A DNA stretch of 64,000 nucleotides, taken from contig CAZKNR010000472.1 in the NCBI GenBank assembly GCA_964553925.1, positions 70,452 through 134,451 of the forward strand, given 5' to 3'. Both the position numbers and the translations under genes were made by a program. Below, one piece after another: positions 1-9,336 of the stretch. Under the pieces are notes generated by a model. The model searched no databases and had not been told where the DNA came from. It saw only the letters and a list, made by a program, of their open reading frames with translations. The stretch comes from DAISKN01 sp964553925. GTDB taxonomy: Bacteria; Acidobacteriota; Vicinamibacteria; Marinacidobacterales; SMYC01. Position 1 is the first letter of the stretch. Each line of letters starts with the position of its first letter.

Positions 1-1
1 C

Positions 2-223
2 TCACTCGATGATGTCGAGCATGACTCGCGAAGACCGGCGGCCTGCCTGGCTCCCGCGTTCGAGGCGGCGCCGCGCTTCGTCACGATCGAGTCGGTGGGC
101 GGCCGCATGGCTGTCGATCGCGCGGTCGCCCAGAGCGAGAGCCTCGGCCAGCCGCTCGGCAGGCGTCATCTTTCGGAGCCGCTCGAGGCTCTCGAGTCGC
201 AGCCGATCGGCAACAGTGCTCAT
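2..223 (-). CDS. Small hypothetical protein, possible antitoxin-like
   Basis: This encodes about 73 residues when started at the ATG at 223; an upstream in-frame ATG at 283 would add 20 residues that look non-conserved in character (proline- and tyrosine-rich). The protein is charged and mainly helical, with a MTPAERLAEALALGDRAI segment. Similar short proteins often sit next to nucleotidyltransferase or PIN-type genes, so an antitoxin or adaptor role is possible, but I cannot see a defined DNA-binding motif. Its downstream partner lies outside the window. It lies on the same strand as the sulfatase-fold gene, 57 nt beyond that gene's stop. No clear ribosome binding site is visible before either start. 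Confidence 0.55.
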   Translation of the reverse strand: MSTVADRLRLESLERLRKMTPAERLAEALALGDRAIDSHAAAHRLDRDEARRRLERGSQAGRRSSRVMLDIIE

Positions 224-279
224 AGAGTGAGTATAAACGAGGTTGGTCGAATAGTCCGGGTGGGCCCAGGGCGTATCCT

Positions 280-2400
280 TCATCGCTCGCCAAGGATGCT
301 CCGCAACTCGGGCTGCTCGGGCTGGATCTGGAGCGAGCGTTTCAGCAAAGCTTGGCCCTTTGCCGCTTGTCCCGCCTCGACATAGGCGTAGCCGAGGCTG
401 TTCAAGACCAGAGTCGACTCCGGGGATAGTGCGAGCGCTTTCTCGAAAAGCGAAATTGCCTCCTGCAACTTCCCCGCCAGAGCTCGGGTTTGGCCGAGCC
501 CGAGGTGCAGCCCCGCGGCCTGGGGACGCATTACGAGAGACTCGCGGAAGAGCTCTTCCGCCTCCTCGAGCCGTCTCTGGGTCAAGAGCAGGTTCCCGAG
601 CTGCACTCTCGGCTCTTCCTCTGCCGGCGCGGCCTCGATCGCCGCGCGAAAAAGCTTCTCGGCATACGGCATCGACCCGCTCATCATCGCGATCTTCCCC
701 TGAAGCAGAAGCACCGAGGGCGCCTTGCCGTCTCTTTCGGCCGCTTTCCTGAACGCCGCCTCCACCTCGGAGCGGGATCGCGCGAGGAGGTGGAGCTGCG
801 CGAGCTCCACCCAGGGCTCGGGCGAAGCGTCATCGATCGAGGCGGCCCGCTCGAGAGCGAGCCTCGCTTCCGCGCCGCGTCCCAGGCGAAGGAGACTCTT
901 GCCGAGAATGAGAGTGCCGTCGAAGTCCGAGGGCTCGCGCGCGAGGATCCCACCGCACTGTTCCACGGCCGCGGCGTAGCGGCCCCGTTCGAAGTACGCG
1001 AGGGCGAGGTACGTTCGGGCCAGGAGGAGGTCCGGCTCCGCGCGCACCGCGCCTTCGAGAACCTCGATGGCCCGGTCCATCTCTCCCCGCGCGACGAGAT
1101 CCATTCCGCTTCGTATCCCCTCCCACACATGGAGGCGGCTCTTGGGATCCGGCCGGGACCCCGAAGGCGTATCGATGATTTCGGAGCTCAGATAGCCGAG
1201 GCTTCGAAGCATGGCTCGAGTTTTGGGATCGAGGACCTGCTCGGCCGGGCCCGTACCGGCGGTACTGTCTTCAAACCGATCGAGATCCGAAACTAGCTCG
1301 CGAAGTTTGCCGGGGTTCACCGACGCGAGGTTTCGGTTCTCTCCCGGGTCGGTCTCGATCTCGTATAACTCGGGCTCGGGCGCTTCGATGTATTTCCATC
1401 CGCCGACCCGCAAGCTCCGGAGCTCGCTCCAGCCCAGATTCAAGCGAGGAAAATACGTTTCGGCGTAGGACGGCTTCGGCGGAAGCGGCTTTCCCTCGAG
1501 CGCGGGAACGAGACTCCGTCCCTGGCATCGGCCGCAGCCCTCGTTCATTCCCACGAGATCCAGGATCGTCGGCACGATGTCGACGGAGCCCGCCGAGTCC
1601 TCCACCACCGTTCCCGCGGCGACACCCGGGCCGCGCAGCAACCAGGGAACTCGCAGAGTGCTGTCGTAGACGAAGAGTGAGTGAGTCCTCTCGCCGTGCT
1701 CGCCGAGCCCTTCCCCATGATCGGCGGTTACGGCGACGAAGGTGTCTCGGGAAACCGCGGCGAGCAGCTCTTTCAGCGTGGCGTCGACGTAGGCGACTTC
1801 TCCCTCGTAGTCGTCGGGGAACGGATCCGGAGGATCGTAAGGTGCGTGGGGATCGAAGAGGTGAACCCAGACGAAGTAGAGGTTCTCACCCCGTCCGGCG
1901 ATCCAGCTTCGGGCGGGGGCCACGACTTCGGAAGCCCGTCTCTCGGAGAAGGAGACTCTAGAGCGCGAGCGGCCCAGGGAATCGTCGTAGAGGTCGAAGC
2001 CTTGATCGAGTCCGAATCGGGAGTCCACCGGAAACCCACCGACGAACGCCGCCGTCGAGTACCCGGCGCCCTTCAGGATCTCCGCGACGGTTTCCATCTC
2101 GGCCGGGAGCCGGAAGCGGCCGTTGTCCCGCACCCCATGGTTCGTAGGGTAGGTCCCGGTCAGGATCGAGCTATGAGAGGGAAGCGTGAGGGGGCTCTGA
2201 GCGAAGACGCTCTGGAATCGCGCTCCCTCCCGTGCGAGGGCGTCCAGGGAAGGGGTTGCGACCTTGCCTCCATAGGCTCCTAGCCGGTCCGCGCGAAGGG
2301 TATCGATGGTCACGAGAACGATGCTTCGGGGCTCGTGGGAGCCGCCGGGAGTGCAGCTCGCGAGTAAGAGCAGGGTCGCGATGCCCCATCGCCCCCTCAT
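280..2400 (-). CDS. Sulfatase-fold (alkaline phosphatase superfamily) lipoprotein with C-terminal TPRs
   Basis: The 706-residue product starts with a short signal peptide and a lipobox ending LLASC (Cys16), so it should be a lipoprotein. Residues about 27-400 are a sulfatase/phosphodiesterase fold: a metal-binding TIDTLRADR (Asp33), an LTLPSH motif at the nucleophile position and an ADHGEGLGEHG metal-binding motif. The classical sulfatase signature (C/S)xPxR is replaced by Thr72-Leu-Pro-Ser-His76, so formylglycine maturation is not expected and Thr may be the nucleophile. Residues about 430-700 are TPR repeats. The start overlaps the upstream TPR gene's stop by 4 nt (ATGA), indicating an operon. 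A paralogue with the same architecture lies at 6203-8518 on the other strand. The substrate is unknown. Confidence 0.88.
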   Translation of the reverse strand: MRGRWGIATLLLLASCTPGGSHEPRSIVLVTIDTLRADRLGAYGGKVATPSLDALAREGARFQSVFAQSPLTLPSHSSILTGTYPTNHGVRDNGRFRLPAEMETVAEILKGAGYSTAAFVGGFPVDSRFGLDQGFDLYDDSLGRSRSRVSFSERRASEVVAPARSWIAGRGENLYFVWVHLFDPHAPYDPPDPFPDDYEGEVAYVDATLKELLAAVSRDTFVAVTADHGEGLGEHGERTHSLFVYDSTLRVPWLLRGPGVAAGTVVEDSAGSVDIVPTILDLVGMNEGCGRCQGRSLVPALEGKPLPPKPSYAETYFPRLNLGWSELRSLRVGGWKYIEAPEPELYEIETDPGENRNLASVNPGKLRELVSDLDRFEDSTAGTGPAEQVLDPKTRAMLRSLGYLSSEIIDTPSGSRPDPKSRLHVWEGIRSGMDLVARGEMDRAIEVLEGAVRAEPDLLLARTYLALAYFERGRYAAAVEQCGGILAREPSDFDGTLILGKSLLRLGRGAEARLALERAASIDDASPEPWVELAQLHLLARSRSEVEAAFRKAAERDGKAPSVLLLQGKIAMMSGSMPYAEKLFRAAIEAAPAEEEPRVQLGNLLLTQRRLEEAEELFRESLVMRPQAAGLHLGLGQTRALAGKLQEAISLFEKALALSPESTLVLNSLGYAYVEAGQAAKGQALLKRSLQIQPEQPELRSILGER

Positions 2401-4145
2401 GGCTCACGCTTTTCGAGACGCTCGTACGCGTGCTCGTGCTCCAGAGCCTCGGCATCGCGGCCGAGCTCCCGCAACGCCTGGGCGAGGTTCAAATGGGCCG
2501 ACGCGTAATCGGGATCGAGACGGACCGCCTCCTCGAACAATGAGACCGCTCGATCGAGCTCGCCCCGCTGCGAATAGAGGACCCCGAGTCCGTTTCGGGG
2601 AAGCGCGAGCTCGGCGTCCGAAGAGATAGCTCTCTCGAAGGCGGCCACCGACTCGTCCGCTCGGCCGGTTCTCGACAAGATGACGCCGAGGTCGCTCCAC
2701 GCGAGAGCGTTCCCCTGCGAAATCTCGATGCTGCGGCGCAGTTGGGCCTCCGCCTCCGGCAGATTTCCTTTCGCGAGGGAGATCGACGCGCGTAAATGGA
2801 GGGCCGCGGCGTCGTCCGGTGCGAGGAAAAGCGCTTTCGAGGCCGCCGCCTCCGCCTCCTCGAGCTTTCCCGCTTCGAGGAGGAGCTCGCCCGCGGCCAT
2901 GTGGAGGGCGGGCTCGTTCGGCTGGAGCTGCCCAGCACGGGAGACGATCTCGAGCGCATCGGCGCTTCGGCCCTGACGCCGATACAGCTTTCCCAGCTCG
3001 AAAAGACTCGCCACATTGTCCGGTGCGATCCGGGTCGCATGCTCGAAGCGCTCGACTTCCTCTTGAATCTTGCTCAGCTCCTGGAAGCGCGCGAGCGCCG
3101 CCTGCGCTTCGTCCGCTTTCCCCTGCCGGGCGAGGAGGCGGCCGAGCTGATAGTAGGCGTCGACGAGGTACGGGGCCTCCGCGATCGCGAGACGACAGTG
3201 CTCGACGGCCCGGTCGATCTCGCCCGAGGCGGTGTAGAGCCGCGCGAGCTCGTTGTGGGCGTCCACCCGGACGCTCGGCTCGGAGAGCGCCGACTCCAGA
3301 GACCGAACCGCCGCTTCACGCTCACCGAGCTTGGAGAGCGTAGTCCCGAGCTGGAACTGCGCGAAGTGGTTCCCGGGCTCGAGCGCGAGAGCCTCTGCGA
3401 ACCTCGACCGCGCCTCTTCGAACCGACCCGTGTTCAGCAAGCAGTAACCCAGGTCGACGAGGATGGAAGCCGTCGACTCCCCCGCTTCCACGATCCTTCG
3501 GAGCTCCTCAGCGCCTTCCTTGAAGGCGCCGCGCTTGAGCTGAGCGCGCGCGAGCGCCTTGCGAACGGGGATGCCCTCCGCCCCGGCCGCAATCACCTGC
3601 TCGAAAGCCGACGCCGCCTCCTGGTAAAGACCGAGATCCGAGAGCACCGTTCCCAGTCGAAACGACGACTGAACGTTCCCGGGATGGAGATCGAGCGCTT
3701 TCTGGAGCGCCTGTCGGGCTTCGCTGAGGTTCCCGCTCTCGTGACAAGCCACCCCCAGGAGGTGGTAGGCCGAGGCGTCTTTCGGCTCGAGTGCTACGAG
3801 CTTGCGAAACTCCTCCGCCGCTTCCGCGTATCGCTTTTGCCCCAGCCGAAGGCGTCCGAGGTTGAAGCGCGCGGCACTGAGGCTCGGGTCAAGGGCCGCG
3901 GCGCTCTCGAACCGGGAGGCGGCCGCGGCGTCGTTTCCTAGCGCGAGCTCGGCCACTCCGCGCAGAAGGTACACCGGGGCAAGCGACTTGGGCGTCGCCG
4001 CGTCCGGGGATTCGGGCGCGAGCGGAGCCAGCAGGGAAAGGGCCTTTGCGGGTTGTCTCTGGTCGAGAGCTTCCTTCGCTTGCTGGAAGATCTCGCCCGC
4101 GGTCTGGGCCCAGACCAAGGCGGCCAGGAGCACGGGAAGGAGCAT
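2397..4145 (-). CDS. Secreted TPR-repeat protein
   Basis: The 582-residue protein has a short hydrophobic N-terminus (signal-like, ending near VWAQ) followed by tandem TPR units with the usual alternation of small residues and paired helices over almost the whole length. No catalytic domain is visible. It is translationally coupled to the downstream sulfatase-fold gene (4-nt overlap) and starts 5 nt after the stop of the GWxTD gene, so the three genes form one leftward operon. A scaffold role for the sulfatase-fold lipoproteins, which carry TPRs themselves, is inference. A long antisense reading frame over it is a GC-driven shadow. Confidence 0.85.
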   Translation of the reverse strand: MLLPVLLAALVWAQTAGEIFQQAKEALDQRQPAKALSLLAPLAPESPDAATPKSLAPVYLLRGVAELALGNDAAAASRFESAAALDPSLSAARFNLGRLRLGQKRYAEAAEEFRKLVALEPKDASAYHLLGVACHESGNLSEARQALQKALDLHPGNVQSSFRLGTVLSDLGLYQEAASAFEQVIAAGAEGIPVRKALARAQLKRGAFKEGAEELRRIVEAGESTASILVDLGYCLLNTGRFEEARSRFAEALALEPGNHFAQFQLGTTLSKLGEREAAVRSLESALSEPSVRVDAHNELARLYTASGEIDRAVEHCRLAIAEAPYLVDAYYQLGRLLARQGKADEAQAALARFQELSKIQEEVERFEHATRIAPDNVASLFELGKLYRRQGRSADALEIVSRAGQLQPNEPALHMAAGELLLEAGKLEEAEAAASKALFLAPDDAAALHLRASISLAKGNLPEAEAQLRRSIEISQGNALAWSDLGVILSRTGRADESVAAFERAISSDAELALPRNGLGVLYSQRGELDRAVSLFEEAVRLDPDYASAHLNLAQALRELGRDAEALEHEHAYERLEKREP

Positions 4146-4150
4146 CGTCG

Positions 4151-6181
4151 CTAGGGGGATCGCTTTACCTCTTCGAGGAACTCGACGACCTGCGGCTGGT
4201 CGGGGGCGAGCTCGAGAGAGCGGGTGAGCGTTGCGACCGCGGCATCGCGATTTCCCATCGCGAACTCGGTCTCTCCGAGGGCATTGAGAATCCCCACGTC
4301 CTCGCCCCCGGATTCGAGCGCCTTCCGGTAGGCATCGACCGCTTCCGCGTACTTTCCGAGCCGGAACCGGGCGAGCCCGAGCAGGGCCAGAGCGTCCACG
4401 TTGCCACCCTCGCGGGCGACCGCTTCGAGCGCGGTCTTTTCCCCCTCTTCCGGATTCCCTCCCAGGATCTCGGCCCGGGCCTTGCCAAGCCGCGCGGCCT
4501 GGAAGTACGGCTCATAATCGAGCGCCACGCGAAAGAGCCGAAGAGCTTCGTCGTTACGTCCGGCGGCCAGGTAGTGCTGCGCTTTCCGGGAGTACTGCTC
4601 CGCGGGCCTGAACTCCGGCGGAAGGCCGACGGTGCTCAAGCGTCCCATCTCCTGGGCTGCCCCGACGTCGAAATCGAGGCGCGAGAGATCCGAGAACGAG
4701 CCGCCCTCTTCGCTCACGAGCGCTTCGAGCTGGTAGCTCCCTGGGGAAAGTGTGGGGCCGGACAGGACCTTGAGCACATCCACGGTGTCAGGCTTGGAAA
4801 CTCGCGGGCGAAAACGGTTCGTCTCGTCGAGAACCGTCTCCTCTCCCCGCTTGAGGGTGAAGCGCACCGAGACCTGAGGATCGGCGGAAGCGGGCTTTTC
4901 CGGAAAGTAGACCTCCATGAAAGCGAGGAGCCGCTGCCCGGCCCCGAAGAGCTGCTTCGGCCTTGGGTAAAGGCGCAGGTGCCCGAATTGATGCGGAATC
5001 CCGTCCGTCCCCGACGCCCCGGCCTCATCGGCCTTGAAGGCGGAGACGAAGCTTGAAACAGCGGCCCGATCCGGCGGGAAGGCGGGAACGGCGACAACCC
5101 GCTCGACGATCCCGAGCCGTCGTCCCACGAAGTCCCGGATATAGAGCTCGAGGTGGTATCGCCCCGGAAGGAGCTCGACTTTGCGCTGGAAGAGGATGGG
5201 ATAGCGTCGCGCGGTCTCCCAGTCCGCCTCGGCGATCTCGATCTCGAGCGAATCGCGAAACTCCTCTAGCACCTCGCCGCTCTCGACGTGGGTAAAGGTG
5301 CCCATGAGGTCGTAGCGTCCGAGCATCCTCTTGTCGTACTGGTTTACGCGGAGGTTCTCGGCAGCGATCTCGAGCGCGAGGTGGACCTCGGAGAAGCCAT
5401 CCCCACCCCTGAAATAGTCGACGTTGAAGTCCACCGGGAGCTCTCCCCCGAAGCTCGCTTCCGCGGTGACCGTGGCCCTCAAGTTCTTGCGAGTTTTCTC
5501 GAAGACGAATCCTGGAGTCCGGAGATCGGAGAGGACGGCCTCGGAGGAAAGCATGTTCTGGCCGGGCCCCACGCTCTCGGCAGCCTTGATGATATCGACG
5601 TCCCAGTTCTGCCGGGCGCTGAACGGCACCCGGTTACCGAAGCCGATCATCCCCCGCTTTGCCGGGTCGGCGATGAGCGATTTCATCCCGTCGAACGCCG
5701 GACTGAAGAGTCGATACTCACCGGCGCCGTTCCTCTTGAAGAAGATGAGCTGAAGCGCGTTGGGAAAAAGCGGAATGTCGAGGTTGTAGTAGTACCAGAT
5801 CTCGAGCGGTAAGAGGTCGGTGTTGTTGGGATAGGACATGACGTCCTGGGGCTCGCCGAGGGTGATGTACATCCTCCCCCGCTCGGTCATCCAGCCCACG
5901 CGCGACTCGCGATACTTGTCGTTGGCCTCGCGGATGCGCTTGAAGTGCTCCTCACGGAACTCGTTCACGAAGGTCTCGGGGACGGGATCCCGAACCTGCC
6001 AGAACCTCTCGATGAACTCGTCGCGCTCGGCTGTGGTCGCAAGCGCGAGGAAGCCCTCGCGCTCGGAGTCCGTCATGATGTAGGCCGCTTCCTCGTCAAG
6101 AAAGCGGCGGTGCTCCTTGGAAAGATCGGGCTCCGCGGCGAGGATGAAGAGGAAAGCGAGGCCGAGCATCGCCTCCATCAT
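4151..6181 (-). CDS. GWxTD domain protein with C-terminal TPRs
   Basis: The 676-residue protein begins with a hydrophobic signal-like segment. Around residues 95-115 it carries the hallmark VGWMTERGRMYITLGEP of the GWxTD domain, here with Glu in place of the final Asp. Upstream is the typical FWxxRDPxPxT segment (residues 60-70). Two beta-rich central segments follow, and the last ~140 residues are TPR repeats. GWxTD proteins are common in Acidobacteriota and Bacteroidota and have no established biochemical role. It is the first gene of the leftward operon with the TPR and sulfatase-fold genes, and is divergent, with a 21-nt gap, from the second sulfatase-fold gene. Both transcription units must therefore fire from within coding sequence or from this tiny gap. 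Confidence 0.87.
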   Translation of the reverse strand: MMEAMLGLAFLFILAAEPDLSKEHRRFLDEEAAYIMTDSEREGFLALATTAERDEFIERFWQVRDPVPETFVNEFREEHFKRIREANDKYRESRVGWMTERGRMYITLGEPQDVMSYPNNTDLLPLEIWYYYNLDIPLFPNALQLIFFKRNGAGEYRLFSPAFDGMKSLIADPAKRGMIGFGNRVPFSARQNWDVDIIKAAESVGPGQNMLSSEAVLSDLRTPGFVFEKTRKNLRATVTAEASFGGELPVDFNVDYFRGGDGFSEVHLALEIAAENLRVNQYDKRMLGRYDLMGTFTHVESGEVLEEFRDSLEIEIAEADWETARRYPILFQRKVELLPGRYHLELYIRDFVGRRLGIVERVVAVPAFPPDRAAVSSFVSAFKADEAGASGTDGIPHQFGHLRLYPRPKQLFGAGQRLLAFMEVYFPEKPASADPQVSVRFTLKRGEETVLDETNRFRPRVSKPDTVDVLKVLSGPTLSPGSYQLEALVSEEGGSFSDLSRLDFDVGAAQEMGRLSTVGLPPEFRPAEQYSRKAQHYLAAGRNDEALRLFRVALDYEPYFQAARLGKARAEILGGNPEEGEKTALEAVAREGGNVDALALLGLARFRLGKYAEAVDAYRKALESGGEDVGILNALGETEFAMGNRDAAVATLTRSLELAPDQPQVVEFLEEVKRSP

Positions 6182-6202
6182 ACTTCAAGAGCGTGGGTTA
6201 AC

Positions 6203-8518
6203 ATGTTCCGCATGAGCCGCGGAACCCTGCTTCTGGCTCTCGCCGTCATGGCTGGCTGCGGCGGCGTCCGGCCCCGCGCCGGCCAGAACCTCCTCATCAT
6301 CACCATCGACACACTGCGAGCGGACCGATTGGGTGCCTACGGTTATCGCCAGGCGAGAACTCCCCACCTCGACGAATTGGCCTCCGAGGGCGTGGTCTTC
6401 GAGGAGGCGGTAGCGCAGGTCCCCGTCACTCTCCCCTCGCACGCGAGCCTCTTCACCGGGCTCGTTCCGCCAACCCATGGGGTTCGCGACAACACGTACT
6501 TTCGACTCGACCTCGAGGCCCGAACCCTGGCGGAGGTCCTGAAGGCGCAGGGCTACGAGACCGCGGCCTTCGTTTCCGCTTTCGTCCTCGATAGCTCCTT
6601 CGGCCTCGACCAGGGGTTCGACGTCTACGACGACGAGGTCGCCGGCGAGGCCGAGACCGCGGGCACCGTCGCCGAGCGCCGGGGAGAGCTCGTCACCCGG
6701 TCTTTCGAGTCCTGGCTCGCGCAGCGATCTTCCGACTCGCCGTTCTTCGCCTGGCTTCACTTTTTCGATCCCCACCTGCCCTACGCTCCTCCCTCGCCCT
6801 ACCCGGCCGGTTACGACGGAGAGATCGCCTACGTGGATGCCCAGGTGGGAAGGGTGCTCGAGACGCTCGAGGCCAAGGGGCTGGGAAAGGACACGCTCGT
6901 GGTCGTCACCTCGGACCACGGCGAGTCCCTGGGCGAGCACGGGGAGAAGAGCCATGGGTTTTTCGTTTACGACGCCACTCTGCGCGTGCCCTTGATCCTG
7001 AAGAGCCCCGCATCGTTTCCCGCCGGCGAACGGATCGCGACGCCGGTGCGCACCATCGACGTCTTTCCCACGATCCTCGAGGCGCTCGAGGTTCCCGTTC
7101 CCGAGGACACTCAGGGACGAAGTCTCATGCCGCTCCTCGCGGGCGAGACCACCGAAGACCCTCCTGCCTATGCGGAGTGCTACGTCTCCGAGCTCAACTT
7201 CCGCTGGGCTCCCCTGGTAGCCCTTCGCGAGGGAGGCTACAAATACATCGAGGCTCCACGCCCGGAGCTGTACGATCTGAGCGCGGATCCCGGCGAGACG
7301 CAAAACCTCTTCGACGCGGACCCCGAGCGAGCGCGGCAGATGAGATCGAGGCTCGCGGATCTCGTAGCGGCGCTGCCGGCGTCGCTCTCGTCGAGAAACC
7401 AGCCCGACGCCGAGACCATCGCGCGCCTGCGATCTCTCGGGTATGCCGCCGCGGGCGGAGAAAAGGCGCCCGACGGCAAGTCGCTTCCGGATCCCAAAGA
7501 CCGGCTTCACCTCTGGACCCGTCTCGAGGAAGTGATCCTTCACCAGGGAGCGGGCGACCTGCCGAAGGCCATCGCAACCGCGCTCGAGGTGCTCGAGGAG
7601 GACCCGACGAATCTTCTCGCGCTCGAGCTTCTCGCGAACGCTCGCTCGAGATCGGGAGAGCGCGACCAGGCGATCGAGATCTACCGTCGCATCCTCGAGA
7701 TCGACGCGAGCCGGCCCCTGAGCCACCTGCTCTTCGGAAACCTCCTTTGGCAGTCCGGCGATCTCGAGGGCGCGGAAGCGAGCTTCCAGGCCGCGCTCGA
7801 GCGCGATCCGGACTTCGCCCGCGCCCACCGCCGACTGGGAGAGCTCTACTTCACCCGCGGCGAGACCGAGAAAGCGCTCGCGAGCCTCAGCCGTGCGGCC
7901 GATCTCGCGGAGGAAGACGTCTTGACCCGCCTCGGCATCGCGAGAAGCTTGAAAGCGTCCGGCGATATGGCGTCGGCGATGAAGGAGCTCGAGACCCTCA
8001 AGATCCGGAATCCCGAGAACCCCGAGGTCCTCGCGGAGTACGCAGGAACCATGGCGCAGCAGGGGGAAGTCGATCGCGCCCTCTCACTTCTCGCGGCCGG
8101 TCCCGACCACCACGATATCCACTACACCGCGAGCGTCATTCTCCGCTCGCGGGATCGGATGCCGGAAGCTCTGGCCGAGCTCGAGAGAGCTCTCGCGCTC
8201 GAGCCGGGCTCGGCCGTCGCCCTCCACGACCGCGGGGTCATCCTCTCGCGGATGGGGAAGCTCCCCGAGGCGATCGCCTCCCTCTCGAAGGCGCTTGAAA
8301 GCCTCGACACGCCGTCCACCCGAAACGCGCTCGGAACCGCTCTATGCCGGATGGATCGCTGTGCCGAGGCGATCCCCCACTTCGAGAGAGCCGTCGTGCA
8401 GGCACCGTCCTTCGTCGAAGCGCTCGAGAACCTGGCCCAGGCCTACTTGCTCGCCGGAAGAGGTCGCGAGGCGAACGAGACGCGGCAACGCGCGGAGGTG
8501 CTGAAAGCACCTGGCTAA
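6203..8518 (+). CDS. Sulfatase-fold lipoprotein with C-terminal TPRs (paralogue)
   Basis: I start it at the ATG at 6203 because a lipoprotein signal follows (VMAGC, Cys19). The reading frame stays open upstream to 5945, but that part is antisense to the GWxTD gene. The 771-residue product repeats the architecture of the gene at 280-2400. It has TIDTLRADR with metal ligand Asp36, a VTLPSH motif giving Thr76 where sulfatases have Cys or Ser, and a TSDHGESLGEHG motif. Its ~300-residue TPR tail lies at about 440-770. It is divergent from the GWxTD operon. Either duplicate could act on phosphate or phosphonate esters rather than sulfate esters; this is inference from the Thr. Confidence 0.88.
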   Translation: MFRMSRGTLLLALAVMAGCGGVRPRAGQNLLIITIDTLRADRLGAYGYRQARTPHLDELASEGVVFEEAVAQVPVTLPSHASLFTGLVPPTHGVRDNTYFRLDLEARTLAEVLKAQGYETAAFVSAFVLDSSFGLDQGFDVYDDEVAGEAETAGTVAERRGELVTRSFESWLAQRSSDSPFFAWLHFFDPHLPYAPPSPYPAGYDGEIAYVDAQVGRVLETLEAKGLGKDTLVVVTSDHGESLGEHGEKSHGFFVYDATLRVPLILKSPASFPAGERIATPVRTIDVFPTILEALEVPVPEDTQGRSLMPLLAGETTEDPPAYAECYVSELNFRWAPLVALREGGYKYIEAPRPELYDLSADPGETQNLFDADPERARQMRSRLADLVAALPASLSSRNQPDAETIARLRSLGYAAAGGEKAPDGKSLPDPKDRLHLWTRLEEVILHQGAGDLPKAIATALEVLEEDPTNLLALELLANARSRSGERDQAIEIYRRILEIDASRPLSHLLFGNLLWQSGDLEGAEASFQAALERDPDFARAHRRLGELYFTRGETEKALASLSRAADLAEEDVLTRLGIARSLKASGDMASAMKELETLKIRNPENPEVLAEYAGTMAQQGEVDRALSLLAAGPDHHDIHYTASVILRSRDRMPEALAELERALALEPGSAVALHDRGVILSRMGKLPEAIASLSKALESLDTPSTRNALGTALCRMDRCAEAIPHFERAVVQAPSFVEALENLAQAYLLAGRGREANETRQRAEVLKAPG

Positions 8519-8671
8519 GCTCGCCACGCGATTCGTCGATATTTCACCGCTCGCGCGAGCTGTCCTGACGGGCTAGCCTGGACCCGCCCTCCTGTTGGCC
8601 TGACTACCGGTCGGGGGCGACAGGAACGAGAAGTTTGGTCAAGGCCTATAGCCTCGCTTTGTCCCTGTTTG

Positions 8672-8688
8672 ATTACGTGTGGCGTAAT
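8672..8688 (+). promoter_or_regulatory. Inverted repeat upstream of abiEi-like gene, likely operator
   Basis: ATTACG-tgtgg-CGTAAT is a perfect 6-bp inverted repeat with a 5-nt spacer, 12 nt before the ATG at 8701. AbiEi antitoxins are known to autorepress by binding inverted repeats upstream of their operon, so this is a reasonable operator. It also argues for the start at 8701 rather than the upstream ATG/GTG codons. Confidence 0.5.
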
Positions 8689-8700
8689 ACTAGATGGGAC

Positions 8701-9336
8701 ATGACAGTTGCAAAGCTGGCACTTTCGCGGACGGGCAAGCTCCAGCGTCTTTACGAATTGGCGGCGACGCACGCTGGCCACTTCACAGCCGCTCAGGCAC
8801 GCGGGCTCGGCTACAGCGCTCGCAGCCTGGTGCACCACGTCGCCGCTGGCCACTTCGAACGGGTCAGCCGTGGCTTCTACCGCCTTGTAGGCGTGCCTGC
8901 CGACCCGCACGAGGACATCATCGCCACCTGGCTGAAATTCGCCCCGCGCCGCGCCGTGGTGTCCCATGACACCGCGCTCGCCCTCTACGACCTGGCGCCG
9001 TCTCGAGCCCGCGAGATCCATCTGACGCTGCCGCGGGAGCACCGACCGCGGTACCGGAAAACCGCGACCGCGGTCATGCTCCACACGACGACCGTCCCGC
9101 TGCGCCGCGATGAATTGGCGAACCGTTTCGGCGTGCTGATCACCACGCCCGCTCGGACCATCGCCGACGTCGCGGAAATCGGTGCCGAGCCCAGTGTAGT
9201 CATCGAAGCGACCGCCCGCGCACTGGTCACAGGTCTCGTGTCGCCGGACGAGCTGCAAACCGGGGTCAAGCACCGCTCCGCTCGCGTGCGACAGCTCGTC
9301 GAGCGGGCCATCGAGGAGGCGCGCGCACGTGCGTGA
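8701..9336 (+). CDS. AbiEi-type type IV antitoxin / transcriptional regulator
   Basis: The 211-residue protein has an N-terminal winged-helix segment (ARGLGYSARSLVHHVAAGHFERVSRGFYRL, split here as the AbiEi_4-type 'sr G fYRL' ending near residue 60). A C-terminal antitoxin domain follows, with the AbiEi-like LTTPARTIADV core (ITTPARTIADVAE near residues 145-157). AbiEi neutralises the AbiEii nucleotidyltransferase toxin and represses the operon. The stop overlaps the start of the AbiEii-like reading frame by 8 nt, the usual operon arrangement. The partner toxin is broken, so this antitoxin is probably an orphan. The start was chosen by the operator position and domain start. Confidence 0.82.
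   Translation: MTVAKLALSRTGKLQRLYELAATHAGHFTAAQARGLGYSARSLVHHVAAGHFERVSRGFYRLVGVPADPHEDIIATWLKFAPRRAVVSHDTALALYDLAPSRAREIHLTLPREHRPRYRKTATAVMLHTTTVPLRRDELANRFGVLITTPARTIADVAEIGAEPSVVIEATARALVTGLVSPDELQTGVKHRSARVRQLVERAIEEARARA

Noticed and set aside
6185..7828. 547-codon minus-strand frame over the second sulfatase-fold gene
   Set aside because: High third-position GC keeps the antisense frame open. The peptide is Arg/Leu/Glu-rich without motifs, while the plus strand has complete sulfatase-fold signatures.
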